In this document: one piece after another, positions 14,000 to 23,270 of the stretch | Position numbering within the stretch: the stretch's first letter is position 1 | Layout of the letters: every line of letters begins with the position of its first letter | Assembly: GCA_029246705.1 (NCBI GenBank) | Contig: JAQWMQ010000003.1 | Coordinates: forward strand, 20,994-84,993 | DNA length: 64,000 bases | Direction: 5' to 3' | Source: Phycisphaerales bacterium | GTDB lineage: Bacteria; Planctomycetota; Phycisphaerae; Phycisphaerales; SM1A02 | Made by a program: the position numbers and the translations under genes | The notes under the pieces: generated by a model | Database searches by the model: none | What the model was told of the DNA's origin: nothing | Seen by the model: only the letters and a program-made list of their open reading frames with translations

Positions 14000-15157
14000 T
14001 CAACACCGCCCTGACAAGAAAGAGCAAGAGAAACCCGCGCCGCCGACGGATAATGATCCATCAGGGTCGCCTCCATCCCTGGGGGTGGAGTCAACGAGCA
14101 TCACCGAGTCCGGGGTCTTGATGTCGCGATGATCTCGTGAGCCGTGGATTGAGTGCTCGGTTGAGACCTGGATACGAATCGCGGTATCAAATCGGGATGT
14201 TCGAGTGGACTTGCGGACCGGCACGATGGACACCCGAAGGCATCCAAGGAATGAAGTGCGCCGGTTGGTCGTGCCGTCGATGTCGTCCTCCAGAAGCATC
14301 GATGGCAGGTCACGTCCGGGGGCAAGGAACGAGTTGTCCCCGGTCATGGCCTTCAAGTCACTCGAATCGTCGGATGGTTCGTCCTGGTTTGTCGAGGATA
14401 CGTCGCACCAACCAGAATGAACCGCTCCGACGCGGGTTGAGAATCCTCGTTCTGGCGTTTTCTGCCAGGACGAGGAGTCATGCTCGGGACCAGCCCCCGG
14501 AAGAGCTCTGAGTACCCTGCATGCTGGGAATAATGGTCTTGAACGTGCGGATCCCAATATCCGCGAATTGGCCTGGTCATCTTCGTTGGCTTGCCCGGAA
14601 GAGACATCGGCTGAACCTCCAACCGCCACCATCTCGTCGACGCACCCGACGAGAACCGACATCTGATCAACGAAGCTGTGGAACGTGCCCGTACCTTTGG
14701 TTCCCCCGTGGAAGGGCTCGGAATCTCCCGCATGATCCATGGCCGACATCCAGGTGCGCTGGTGTGAAAGCCTGATCGTGCGGGAGTTGATCGTTTCGTC
14801 CCTGGTGGGCGGAATCATGCCTGGTCCGTTCACCCGGTTCGAATCAGGCTGCGTTCTCTCGAGCGAGCCCGGCTCCGCTGCGGAACCGTCCGGTCCGAAT
14901 CCGACGAAGCCAGTCACGTCCCCGGTCGGGAGGAGCTCGACCGCGGTGCCTTCGCTGGTGGATTCTGGAGTTGCATCGACCGAACCCTCGAGAGGGTGAG
15001 TGTCTGGTCGGGTGCGCCGAAACGGTTCCGCCTTGGAGCAGGGAGCGCCTGGTTCTCGGCCGAGGGCGGGAAAGACATCCGCCAGCAGGTTCTCGGCTGA
15101 AGCCAGGGCGTGCTCACTGTCGAGGACGCAACTTTGATTGAATGAGGTGAAACGCAT
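14000..15157 (-). CDS. hypothetical protein, doubtful
   Basis: A 385-residue open frame from ATG 15157 (MRFTSFNQSCVLDSEHALAS) to 14000. It has no signal peptide, membrane segment or recognised domain, and is rich in Ser, Thr, Asp, Gly and Arg. Third codon positions in the part I examined are mixed rather than strongly G/C as in neighbouring genes, so it may be foreign, decayed or non-coding. In its favour, a strong hairpin follows the stop and a perfect palindrome precedes the start. A GTG at 15181 is an alternative start. No function can be assigned. The surrounding 13.7-15.3 kb holds no other supportable gene. Confidence 0.3.
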   Translation of the reverse strand: MRFTSFNQSCVLDSEHALASAENLLADVFPALGREPGAPCSKAEPFRRTRPDTHPLEGSVDATPESTSEGTAVELLPTGDVTGFVGFGPDGSAAEPGSLERTQPDSNRVNGPGMIPPTRDETINSRTIRLSHQRTWMSAMDHAGDSEPFHGGTKGTGTFHSFVDQMSVLVGCVDEMVAVGGSADVSSGQANEDDQANSRILGSARSRPLFPACRVLRALPGAGPEHDSSSWQKTPERGFSTRVGAVHSGWCDVSSTNQDEPSDDSSDLKAMTGDNSFLAPGRDLPSMLLEDDIDGTTNRRTSFLGCLRVSIVPVRKSTRTSRFDTAIRIQVSTEHSIHGSRDHRDIKTPDSVMLVDSTPRDGGDPDGSLSVGGAGFSCSFLSGRC

Positions 15158-15183
15158 GTGAAGTCCGGTCTGGGTCACCAAAG

Positions 15184-15199
15184 ATCAACGATCGTTGAT
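15184..15199. promoter_or_regulatory. perfect 16-base palindrome, possible operator
   Basis: ATCAACGATCGTTGAT is a perfect inverted repeat 27 bases upstream of the ATG of the doubtful frame, in an AT-richer stretch. Such sites often bind dimeric regulators, but no target regulator is known. Confidence 0.35.
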
Positions 15200-15281
15200 A
15201 CATCATAACGCTGATAACCAGAACTGCAAGGCAATTGTCCGCAAATAACATCGATTATGCGCCAGAATGGGGTCTTGGGGC

Positions 15282-16508
15282 TCAGGAGAGCGGATCTGAA
15301 TCGTCCAGGGCCAGGCTGCAGAAGACCTCTATTCCGGTCCTGATGGCCTCGTCATTGAAGTTGAAACGAGCATTGTGCAGGGCGGGCATCTCCGTCTCAC
15401 CCGGTGTCAGCAGCCCGAGGAAGAAGAAACAGGCCGGCACCGCCTCCCCGTAGAAGGAGAAGTCCTCGCCTCCCATCACCGGGTGCTCGATCGGGTTGAC
15501 TCGATCACCACCCAGCGAGCCGGTCGCTGCTGCCTCGAAGCGTCCATAGGCTCGGGGGTCGTTGCGGGTGACCGGATAGCCACGGAGGTATTCGACCTGG
15601 GCGGTGCAGTCATGGGCCGCAGCGATCCCGGTGGCCACCTCCTTGATCCGCTGCTCGAGTTCCTCGCGCGTGCTTTCCTGCAACGAGCGCACCGTGCCGC
15701 CCAGGGTCACCCGGTCGGGGATGACGTTGAAGGCGTCCCCGGCATGCATCTTGGTGATCGTGACCACTGCGGAGTCGAGTGGGTTCGTGTTTCGCGAGAC
15801 GATGGTCTGGAGCGCCTGGACGATCGCCGCCGAACAGATCACCGGGTCGGCACAGGTGTGGGGCATCGCGGCATGGCCGCCGCGGCCTTCGATCACGATG
15901 TTCACCTCGTCAGCTGCCGCCAGCATCGGGCCCACGCGGGATCCGACCGTGCCGACTTCCGATTCGGTGTACCCGTGCAGCCCGAACATCGATTCGACCC
16001 GGGGGCCGATCCGGCTGCCGTCGAGCGCACCGTCCTCGCACATCCGCTTGCCGCCCGCTCCATTCTCCTCGGCCGGTTGGAAGACCAGGGTGACCGGGCG
16101 TGGCAAGGGGGCCTCCTGGGCCAGCCGCGCCAGGATCCGGGCGGTGCCCAGCAGGATGGTGGTGTGTCCGTCGTGGCCGCAGGCATGCATCCTGCCGGAA
16201 GTCTTCGAGGCGTAGCCGAGTCCGGTCTCCTCGAGAATCGGGAGGGCGTCGATGTCGGCTCGAAGCCCGATCGAGGTTTCGGCAGATCCGGGAAGATGCC
16301 CCAGCACCCCGGTCCCTCCGGCAAGATCGGGCACGAAATCGACCCCCGCCTCCGCCAGCTCCCGCTGCACCACGCCGCTGGTCCGGACCTCCTGGTAGGC
16401 CAGTTCCGGATGGGCGTGCAGGTCGTGACGAATGCCGATCAGGTGCGGCAGTTCCTCGTCGATGAGTTGGCGTACACGGTCGAGTCTGGCTGGTGTCTTG
16501 GTGCTCAT
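15282..16508 (-). CDS. M20-family metallo-amidohydrolase
   Basis: Probable N-acyl amino acid amidohydrolase (hippurate or IAA-amino acid hydrolase type), 408 residues. Conserved metal and catalytic segments include RHDLHAHPELAYQE, LRADIDALPI, MHACGHDGHTTILLG, FQPAEENGAGGKRM and MGGEDFSFYGEAVPACFFFLG. It is cytoplasmic: no signal peptide. Family members cleave an acyl group from an amino acid; the substrate cannot be read from the sequence. It follows the release-factor-like gene on the same strand after a 33-base gap. Confidence 0.92.
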   Translation of the reverse strand: MSTKTPARLDRVRQLIDEELPHLIGIRHDLHAHPELAYQEVRTSGVVQRELAEAGVDFVPDLAGGTGVLGHLPGSAETSIGLRADIDALPILEETGLGYASKTSGRMHACGHDGHTTILLGTARILARLAQEAPLPRPVTLVFQPAEENGAGGKRMCEDGALDGSRIGPRVESMFGLHGYTESEVGTVGSRVGPMLAAADEVNIVIEGRGGHAAMPHTCADPVICSAAIVQALQTIVSRNTNPLDSAVVTITKMHAGDAFNVIPDRVTLGGTVRSLQESTREELEQRIKEVATGIAAAHDCTAQVEYLRGYPVTRNDPRAYGRFEAAATGSLGGDRVNPIEHPVMGGEDFSFYGEAVPACFFFLGLLTPGETEMPALHNARFNFNDEAIRTGIEVFCSLALDDSDPLS

Positions 16509-16541
16509 GGCTCCAGACTACCCGGCGGGAGCGCCCCGGCG

Positions 16542-17099
16542 CTACGACCTCAATCGAGGCAGGCCGACCGATTCCCGTCCGACATTCACCCGGGACAGGA
16601 CGTGGGCTTCCTGGCGAAGCAGGCGGGTCAGCTGGCTCATGGTCACCCCGAGGATCCCGGCGGCACCGGCCACGTCGTACTTTCGGGCGATGATCACGTC
16701 GAGCGCCTCGGCCAGCAGCGACGGGAAGTCCTTGTTCTTCGCGTTCACCGGCAGCTTCGTGCCCTGCCTCCGGGAACACCAGAGCTCGCTGGGGCGATGA
16801 TTGTTGCGGCCGGTGGGGGTGCGCACCTGGACTGCGAGCTTCATGCGCAGTCGGAAGAGCGCCTTCGCCCGATTGACCCGCTGCTCGCGTCGTTCGGTGG
16901 CCCGGGTCTCGATCCCGGTCTCTCGATGAACGACCCGGACGGCGGTCTCCACCTTGTTCCGATGCTGACCGCCGGGCCCCGAAGAGCGTCCGACCGAGAT
17001 GTCGGTCTGGGCGAGCAGGTCCTTCTCCTCCACCGAGGCCGGGTGTGGTTCATCGACGTAGATCGACCGGGGGTCGATCCATGGTGGTGCATACCCCAT
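16542..17099 (-). CDS. peptide chain release factor-like (GGQ) protein
   Basis: A 185-residue protein with the class I release factor peptidyl-tRNA hydrolysis motif (SSGPGGQHRNKVETAVRV, GGQ at residues 43-45) but no codon-recognition domain. It therefore resembles ribosome rescue factors of the ArfB/PrfH kind rather than RF1 or RF2. The basic middle part (TERREQRVNRAKALFRLRMKL) may bind rRNA. The last 60 residues include a helix-turn-helix-like stretch (YDVAGAAGILGVTMSQLTRL), which is unusual for ArfB. It starts three bases after the tsaD stop, so translation is probably coupled. Role inferred. Confidence 0.85.
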   Translation of the reverse strand: MGYAPPWIDPRSIYVDEPHPASVEEKDLLAQTDISVGRSSGPGGQHRNKVETAVRVVHRETGIETRATERREQRVNRAKALFRLRMKLAVQVRTPTGRNNHRPSELWCSRRQGTKLPVNAKNKDFPSLLAEALDVIIARKYDVAGAAGILGVTMSQLTRLLRQEAHVLSRVNVGRESVGLPRLRS

Positions 17100-17102
17100 G
17101 GG

Positions 17103-18167
17103 TCAGCGCCTTCCTCGAGAAGTCGGTCGTGCGGTGACTGAGAGCGGGTCTCGGTCACCGCGGAGCAGTCGGTGGTGGGCGGCGACGGCAAGCATGGCTG
17201 CATTGTCCACGCAGAGATCCGTTCGGGGCAAGTGCAGCTTCAATCCGAGCTCCCCGGCGAGTGCCTCCAGTTCACGTCGAAGCAGCCGGTTCGCCACCAC
17301 GCCACCGCCGGCGAGCAGGGTGCCGGCGCCGGTGCGTTCGATGGCGGCGCGCGTCTTCCTGGTCAATGCGCTCACCACCGCGGCCCGGAAACTCGCGGCC
17401 AGGTCCGTTCGAGCCGTCTCGTCCAGGTCGGATTCCGAGCGGTCGAAGACCGTCTTGCCGTCGACCCGACGGGGCGTTCCGCGGATCGAATAGAGCATCG
17501 CGGTCTTCACGCCGCTGAAGGAGAAATCCAGGGAGGCCTTCTTCATCAGTGAGATCGGCAGAGACACACCGGGCGTGCCGACGTGCTGTTCCGCCAGTTC
17601 ATCGAGGTGGGGGCCACCGGGGTAGGGCAGTCCCAGCATGGTGGCGGCCTTGTCGAAGGCTTCCCCGGCGGCATCGTCGATCGTGCTGCCGAGTCGTTCG
17701 AGTTCGAGTGGGCCCTGCATCGAGTACAGGCTGGTGTGCCCGCCGCTGACCACCAGGCCCACCGCGGGCCAGGTGACCGCACCGGCATCGAGGAGGCCTG
17801 CCAGCAGGTGCGACTCGACATGGTCCACGCCCAGGAATGGTTTCGACAGGCTCCAGGCGACCGCCTTGGCGAGACTGACGCCGACCAGCAGTGCACCGAT
17901 CAGACCCGGCCTGGTTCCCGCGGTCACCGCATCCAGCTGATCGACCCCGACCTCCGCCTCGGCCAGCGCCCTGCGCACGACGGGGAGGATCCGTTCCAGG
18001 TGGGCACGGGAGGCGATTTCGGGCACCACGCCCCGGTATTCCCGGTGCAGTTCGTGCTGGGTGGCCACCACGTTGGAGAGCGTCCTGCATCCGTCGGCCA
18101 CCACCGCGGCGGCGGTTTCGTCGCAGGAGGATTCGATGGCGAGGATGAGACTGCGGGAAGCGTTCAT
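17103..18167 (-). CDS. tsaD: tRNA N6-adenosine threonylcarbamoyltransferase
   Basis: Transfers threonylcarbamoyl to A37 of ANN-decoding tRNAs. ATG 18167 gives MNASRSLILAIESSCDETAA, the usual start; the frame is open 29 codons further but that part is unrelated to the family. Landmarks: ESSCDETAAAVV, HVESHLLAG (metal-binding HxExH), VSGGHTSLY, and DDAAGEAFDKAATMLGL. The product is 354 residues, full length. It is divergent from hflX with only 44 bases between starts, so promoters must overlap the coding starts. Confidence 0.96.
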   Translation of the reverse strand: MNASRSLILAIESSCDETAAAVVADGCRTLSNVVATQHELHREYRGVVPEIASRAHLERILPVVRRALAEAEVGVDQLDAVTAGTRPGLIGALLVGVSLAKAVAWSLSKPFLGVDHVESHLLAGLLDAGAVTWPAVGLVVSGGHTSLYSMQGPLELERLGSTIDDAAGEAFDKAATMLGLPYPGGPHLDELAEQHVGTPGVSLPISLMKKASLDFSFSGVKTAMLYSIRGTPRRVDGKTVFDRSESDLDETARTDLAASFRAAVVSALTRKTRAAIERTGAGTLLAGGGVVANRLLRRELEALAGELGLKLHLPRTDLCVDNAAMLAVAAHHRLLRGDRDPLSVTARPTSRGRR

Positions 18168-18211
18168 TCTGATGTTGCAGAGGGTACCGGGATCCGGAGC
18201 CGCTAGACTCC

Positions 18212-19663
18212 ATGGCCCCCAAGAGGTGTCCCATCGAAGAAGGCGTCCGTACAAATCTCGAGGTCCAGTCCGAACGAGCGGTGCTCGTCAAGGTTCTGCT
18301 GTCCCGGGAGGAGAAATCCGAGCGCGATCCCCTGGGGGAACTTCGTTCACTGGTGAGCTCCGCCGCTGGCGAGGTGGTGGGGGAACTGCTCCAGAAGCGG
18401 GAACGACCCAAGGGGTCCAGTTACCTGGGCAAGGGAAAGCTCGAGGAACTGGTCCACCTGGTGGAGATGGTCGACGCCGGGGTGGTGGTCTTCGACAACG
18501 AGCTCGCACCGATGCAGATCCGCACCATCGAGGAGGCGGTGTGCTGCAAGGTGCTTGATCGAAGCGAACTGATCCTCGACATCTTCGCCACGCGTGCACG
18601 CACGCGTGAGGCGCGTCTGCAGGTGGAGATCGCCCAGCTTCAGTACACCGCGCCTCGTTTGAGGGCGATGTGGTCCCACCTGGGTCAGGTCACCGGTGGT
18701 GCTCCGATCGGCGTGGGTACCCGCGGTCCGGGTGAACAGCAGCTCGAGATCGACCGTCGCCTGGTCCAGAAGCGACTCAGCCAGCTGCGTGAACGGCTGG
18801 TCGAGGTCCAGAAACGCAAGAGTCGGGAAGTCGATGCCCGCACGCTCGAACACTACACCGTCGGACTGGTCGGCTACACCAACGCGGGCAAGTCCACGCT
18901 CTTCAACGCATTGACCGATGGTGGTGCCTACGTCGCCGACCAGCTGTTCGCCACGCTGGGAACGCGCGTCGAGGCCTGGCCGCTCGGTGGTGGTTCCCAG
19001 GCCCTGCTCTCGGACACCGTCGGCTTCATCAGCAACCTGCCGCACCACCTGGTGGCGAGCTTCCGTTCGACGCTGGAGGAGACCGTCCAGGCGCACGTGC
19101 TGCTGCTGGTGCTGGACGCCTCTGATCGCAACGCCCTGATGCAGTACGAGACGGTCCTCGAGGTGCTGGACGGCATCGGTGCCAGTGACCAGCCGCGGAT
19201 ACTGGTGCTGAACAAGATCGACGTCCCCCGTGAACGCGAACACCGTGGTCTCGAGGAAGACGATCCGGTGCAGGACTGGCTGGAACGGGTGCCCGATGCG
19301 ATCCCCGTGAGCGCCCTGACCGGTGAAGGCCTCGATCAACTCGCTGATCGTGTGCGTGAACTCATGAAGGGTCCGCTTCGTGAGGTCTCGCTGGAAGCCC
19401 CGATGTCCGACGGACGACTGACTGATTTCCTCGAAAAGCGAACCGAGGTCCTGGACCGTTCCTGGACCGAGACCACCGTCGTCTACCGGATCCGGATCGG
19501 TCGGCGCCAGGTCGAGCAGTTGCTTGCCCGTGGTTCGAGTTTCTCCCTCGACGGGGTGTCCGGAGTCGAAGCCCTCCACGCACTCTGGCCTCCGCCCGAG
19601 AAGCAGAAGCCAACGGTGATCCCGCCGCACGCGCGGGAATGGCCCGAGGAACACCTGGAATAG
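18212..19663 (+). CDS. hflX: GTPase HflX
   Basis: Ribosome-associated GTPase that splits stalled ribosomes in well-studied bacteria. The 483-residue protein has the HflX N-terminal domain with PKGSSYLGKGKLEEL, the Gly-rich RGPGEQQLEIDRR, and a GTPase domain: G1 GYTNAGKST, G3 DTVGFISNLPHHLV, G4 LNKID and a C-terminal domain. No truncation. Divergent from tsaD. Confidence 0.95.
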   Translation: MAPKRCPIEEGVRTNLEVQSERAVLVKVLLSREEKSERDPLGELRSLVSSAAGEVVGELLQKRERPKGSSYLGKGKLEELVHLVEMVDAGVVVFDNELAPMQIRTIEEAVCCKVLDRSELILDIFATRARTREARLQVEIAQLQYTAPRLRAMWSHLGQVTGGAPIGVGTRGPGEQQLEIDRRLVQKRLSQLRERLVEVQKRKSREVDARTLEHYTVGLVGYTNAGKSTLFNALTDGGAYVADQLFATLGTRVEAWPLGGGSQALLSDTVGFISNLPHHLVASFRSTLEETVQAHVLLLVLDASDRNALMQYETVLEVLDGIGASDQPRILVLNKIDVPREREHRGLEEDDPVQDWLERVPDAIPVSALTGEGLDQLADRVRELMKGPLREVSLEAPMSDGRLTDFLEKRTEVLDRSWTETTVVYRIRIGRRQVEQLLARGSSFSLDGVSGVEALHALWPPPEKQKPTVIPPHAREWPEEHLE

Positions 19664-19699
19664 ATGCAATGGACCTGCTCCCCGGATGGGAAGCGTCGA

Positions 19700-20698
19700 T
19701 CAACCGGCGTCAAGAGCCGAGATGATCGTGCCTCGCATCGGTTCCACCGGCAGGTCCTCGTGTCGGAACCACAGTCGGGTCGGAATGACCTCCGAATCCA
19801 GCTGCATCCAGCCCACCACCCGCGAGAGATCGAACCGTCCTCTCGACCAGAAGCCATCCTCGGCTCGGCCGTGGGCGACCCGTCGGCCCGACCGGGGGAT
19901 CTTGTCCCAGCGTTCGACGTAGGTGCCCAGCAGCGCCAGGTCGACCAGCCGTTCGTAGGCGGGATCCTCGGTGAGGACCAGTATCACGTTTTCACCCTTC
20001 GGCATGAACTGGACGTAGGCACGTTCCAGCAGCCTGCCGACCCGGGAGACCAGCGTCGGGGTGCACTGGGCGACTGCGACCACCGCTCGGTTGGTCGCCA
20101 GCGGGGTGGTGATGCGAACCGAGCCGGCCGGATGTCCCTCGAGATCGCGGTGCAGCAGTTCCTCGCCAAGTCGCGCTTCGGTGACGAATTCCCGTGCGGC
20201 AGCCGCGAAGCGCGCCAGCTCCGGATTCTTCAGGCCCGGTCGCCAGTCGACTTCGACGAGGAAGGGGCGCTTCACCTGTTCGATCGAACGAAGGAAGCTC
20301 GGCAGCGCCGGGCGATCGACGGCTTCCGAGTGCAGGCACTTCACGTGCAGGAAGAACTTCTTGTCCTCGACCGTCACCTCGAAGTCGCAGGTTCGTCCGT
20401 TGGGTGTCGGGAGTTCGATCTCCAGGTCGCAGCCCGCACCGAGCAGGCGTCGTGCCACCCGGGCTTCCGCCAGGGCACCCGAAGCGCCCATGGGGCCATC
20501 ACTGACTGATTCAAGGCGCCGTCTCATCTGGCGGCCGGCACAACCACCTCCGGCCGGAAGGTCACCCCACGCGGACAGCTCTGCCTGCAACCTTGATTCG
20601 ATGTCGTTTCGCTCGCGAGTCAGTCTCGCTCCGCCTTCCACTGAATGGGTCCTCAGAAGCCTAGCGTCCAAATCGTCCTCCTCCAAGTACGGATCCAC
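19700..20698 (-). CDS. hypothetical protein with PD-(D/E)XK nuclease-like core
   Basis: 332 residues, no known family recognised. Residues about 75-122 read E79, then a beta-strand CDFEV with D105, then FFLHVK with K120. That layout (helix Glu, Asp, then x-[E/H]-x-K on the next strand) is typical of PD-(D/E)XK nuclease-fold proteins, though the acidic residue before Lys is a His here. The rest is mixed alpha/beta with no membrane segment. It is convergent with hflX (36 bases between stops). The fold assignment is an inference; an inactive relative is possible. Confidence 0.65.
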   Translation of the reverse strand: MDPYLEEDDLDARLLRTHSVEGGARLTRERNDIESRLQAELSAWGDLPAGGGCAGRQMRRRLESVSDGPMGASGALAEARVARRLLGAGCDLEIELPTPNGRTCDFEVTVEDKKFFLHVKCLHSEAVDRPALPSFLRSIEQVKRPFLVEVDWRPGLKNPELARFAAAAREFVTEARLGEELLHRDLEGHPAGSVRITTPLATNRAVVAVAQCTPTLVSRVGRLLERAYVQFMPKGENVILVLTEDPAYERLVDLALLGTYVERWDKIPRSGRRVAHGRAEDGFWSRGRFDLSRVVGWMQLDSEVIPTRLWFRHEDLPVEPMRGTIISALDAG

Positions 20699-20895
20699 CT
20701 TCTCGGACGACTCTTTCGCACCAGGTGTCCGCCGAGGTCCCGAAAGAACCGCGTTCCTGCAGGTTTCGAGATCATCACGAGCCCGAACAGCCTCGAGGAG
20801 GCGGTTTGTGACAGGTCGGGCTTGATCACCCCCCGGTGTGGGTCGATGAAGGTCTCGGCGGGCATGATGCTCGCCAGGAGAGGGAGGCAGACATC

Positions 20896-21396
20896 ATGCG
20901 TATCGGAGAAATGCTCATCTCGGCAGGGCTGCTGACGCCCGAGGAAACCGAGCGGATCCTGCGAAGACAGCAGAGTCACCCGGAACCCTTCGGTCTGCTC
21001 GCCCAGCGGATGTTCGGCCTTGATCCACAGAAGATCGAGGAAGTCTGGACGGAAACCACCATCCGTCTCGCGAACATCGTCAGGCCTTCCGACGAAGAGA
21101 TCGATCTCAACGTCATCGACCTGGTCACGCGCCGTCAGGCCTGGCAGTTCAGGTTCCTGCCGATCCGCATGGAATCGGACGGTGCCCTGGTTGCCGCGAC
21201 CACCACGAAGCACCTTTCGCGTGCGGTGCGCTTCGCGACCCGGGTGCTCGATCGTCCCTGCAGCTTCATCATGACCGATGCCGAGTACCTGGCCGCACGC
21301 CTGGAGATGTACTACGCACTTCCGGGTCTCGATGAACGCGTGGTCTCGGAACTGCAGTTGCAGGACCTCCTGCAGCTCGGCGACGACGCTGCCTGA
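20896..21396 (+). CDS. stand-alone MshEN/GspE N-terminal domain protein
   Basis: 166 residues from ATG 20896 (MRIGEMLISAGLLTPEETER), with AGGGAGG about eight bases upstream. The N-terminal half matches the pattern of the N-terminal domain of type II secretion and type IV pilus ATPases (LGEMLISAGLLT...). In larger proteins such domains can bind cyclic di-GMP. No ATPase domain follows, so it cannot be the motor itself. The second half (RRQAWQFRFLPIRMESDGALVAATT) also fits a repeat of that domain class. A regulatory or scaffold role is inferred. Confidence 0.7.
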   Translation: MRIGEMLISAGLLTPEETERILRRQQSHPEPFGLLAQRMFGLDPQKIEEVWTETTIRLANIVRPSDEEIDLNVIDLVTRRQAWQFRFLPIRMESDGALVAATTTKHLSRAVRFATRVLDRPCSFIMTDAEYLAARLEMYYALPGLDERVVSELQLQDLLQLGDDAA

Positions 21397-21594
21397 ACAC
21401 CCGGTCCCACATTCTGAAAAATTCCTGTCATCGTCCGTCACATCGACGGGTTCGAGCACTATGGATCCTCGAGGACGTCATCCGTTCTCAGGTTCTCCAT
21501 GTCGTGCTGCGCGGCTCTGTTCAAGCTCGCCGCAGTTCAGGTGCTCATCGACGACCATGCCCCCGTTCGGGGCGTGGTCGTCGAACTTCAGTCA

Positions 21595-22563
21595 TCAGTC
21601 ATCAAGCGGTTTCGTGCCCAGCCTGACGGCGATCATCGCGCAGGCCCGGGCGATCGCGGCGTGCGCGGCCCGGCTGTTGTCGGACATGCCGAAGGCTCCG
21701 TGGGTGAGATTCCTCATCCTCACCACCTGCACCTCCACGTCCTGGCCTTCCAGGGTCTCCGCGTACGCTTCGTTCTCCGATCGCAGCGGGTCGAGGTCCG
21801 CGATCATGAGTACCGTCGGGGCCAGGCCTGCATGGCTCGACGCGTTCAGTGGCGTCACGGTCCAGTGCCTTCGCCTGGCGTGTTCCGGGCAGTAGTGATC
21901 CCAGAAGGTGCCCATGTCCGCGGTCTCGAGGAGAAGCCCCTCGGCATAGTCGCGGTAGGACGCACGGTCGAGGTCGTCATCGACGACCGGGTAGACCAGG
22001 AACTGGGCGGCAAGCTCGGGCGTGCCCTGGTCACGCGCATCGATCGCGCAGATCGCGGCGAGATTGCCACCGGCTGAATCACCACCGACCGCGATTCGTC
22101 CGGCATCAAGCCGGCAGGCGGCACCTTCGCGGTGCACCCAGCGCATCGCCGTCAGTGCATCCTCGACTGCTGCCGGATGACGATGTTCGGGTGCGAGCCG
22201 GTAGTCGACCGAAAGAACCGCAGCTCCGGTGTTGCGACAGAGCTTGCGCACGTCCGCGTCGGCACCATCGACCGAACCGAAGACCCAGCCACCACCATGG
22301 AACCACACGAGGACCGGGTGGGGGCCCGGGCGGTCCGGTGGCAGGTACAGGCGTGCCGGGATGACGTGGGTTCCGGCATCGATGGCGATGTCCCGAACCG
22401 CACCGACCTCGACCTGGGACTGCGGGTTCTGCTGGACGAAGAGTTCCAGGAAGTCGCGGGCTTCCTCGACCGGCATCTCACGCAGCACCGGAATCGATGG
22501 GTGGTGGAAGGCGATGATGGCATCGCGCAACTCAGGATCGATGCGAGCCTGGTTGGGGTTCAT
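21595..22563 (-). CDS. alpha/beta hydrolase of the hormone-sensitive lipase type
   Basis: Probable carboxylesterase, 322 residues. The oxyanion-hole motif HGGGWVFGS and the nucleophile elbow GDSAGG place it in the HSL (family IV) esterases. The catalytic Asp (DLDPLRSEN) and His (LTHGAFGM) are near the C-terminus. No signal peptide. Substrate unknown; the family prefers short to medium acyl esters. Confidence 0.92.
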   Translation of the reverse strand: MNPNQARIDPELRDAIIAFHHPSIPVLREMPVEEARDFLELFVQQNPQSQVEVGAVRDIAIDAGTHVIPARLYLPPDRPGPHPVLVWFHGGGWVFGSVDGADADVRKLCRNTGAAVLSVDYRLAPEHRHPAAVEDALTAMRWVHREGAACRLDAGRIAVGGDSAGGNLAAICAIDARDQGTPELAAQFLVYPVVDDDLDRASYRDYAEGLLLETADMGTFWDHYCPEHARRRHWTVTPLNASSHAGLAPTVLMIADLDPLRSENEAYAETLEGQDVEVQVVRMRNLTHGAFGMSDNSRAAHAAIARACAMIAVRLGTKPLDD

Positions 22564-22657
22564 CAGTCGACCGTCCCCCGGGACCGGGTCGGCCTGGTGT
22601 TCCCATCAGTGTCGCTGGTGTCACCCGTGACGGCGAAGTCGATCCCTGGCATCGAGG

Positions 22658-23206
22658 TCAGTTCCCATTCGTGGGCTCGGACGGGGTGATGTCGTCCTCG
22701 GTGTCGTGGACGCCATCGGGACCGGCGCTGTTGATCTTCGGAACCGTGGTGCCGTCGCCCTGGACCCGGTACGGATTGCCCCAGCTGTCGTTGCCGATCT
22801 GCTTCTTGACGCTCTCGCTGTTCCATGCCTCATGCGGTGTTCCCGCCTGCTCGTTGGCATCGTGTTCGGACGAGTTGCCGTAGAGGAGCATTCCCTGGTG
22901 GATCTGTTCGATTTGGCGGGATTCCTTCACCATCCGAGCCGATTCACGTGCCTTGGAAAGTGCGGGCAGCAGCAGGCCGATCGAGAGTGGAATGAGAAGG
23001 ATGCCGATCAGCAAGCCGATCGAGCCCAACACCACTCCGATGATGGCCGGGGTCTTCGGTTCCTTCCGGGTACCGATGATCGAGAAGATCAGTCCCGGCA
23101 GGGAGAAGATGCAGATGAACAGGCCCAGGCAGGACAGTACCAGTCCGATGACCCCGGCCTTGTTGCCTTCGGCCTCTTCCGAGATGTGGGTTGCTGGTTC
23201 GTTCAT
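22658..23206 (-). CDS. membrane protein with DUF4190-like and pseudopilin-like parts
   Basis: 182 residues from ATG 23206, with GAGG eight bases upstream; an adjacent in-frame TTG is the alternative. Two hydrophobic segments (GVIGLVLSCLGLFICIFSL, and IIGVVLGSIGLLIGILLIPL) match the DUF4190 pattern. The C-terminal part (DSWGNPYRVQGDG ... INSAGPDGVHDTEDDI) resembles the calcium-binding end of GspG-type major pseudopilins. A periplasmic or surface role is possible; function unknown. Confidence 0.75.
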   Translation of the reverse strand: MNEPATHISEEAEGNKAGVIGLVLSCLGLFICIFSLPGLIFSIIGTRKEPKTPAIIGVVLGSIGLLIGILLIPLSIGLLLPALSKARESARMVKESRQIEQIHQGMLLYGNSSEHDANEQAGTPHEAWNSESVKKQIGNDSWGNPYRVQGDGTTVPKINSAGPDGVHDTEDDITPSEPTNGN

Positions 23207-23270
23207 CAAGCGTGCCTCTTCTTGAGTTGATGGTGCGAATTGATCCGGTCGAAATCCTAGCAGGCCAGCC

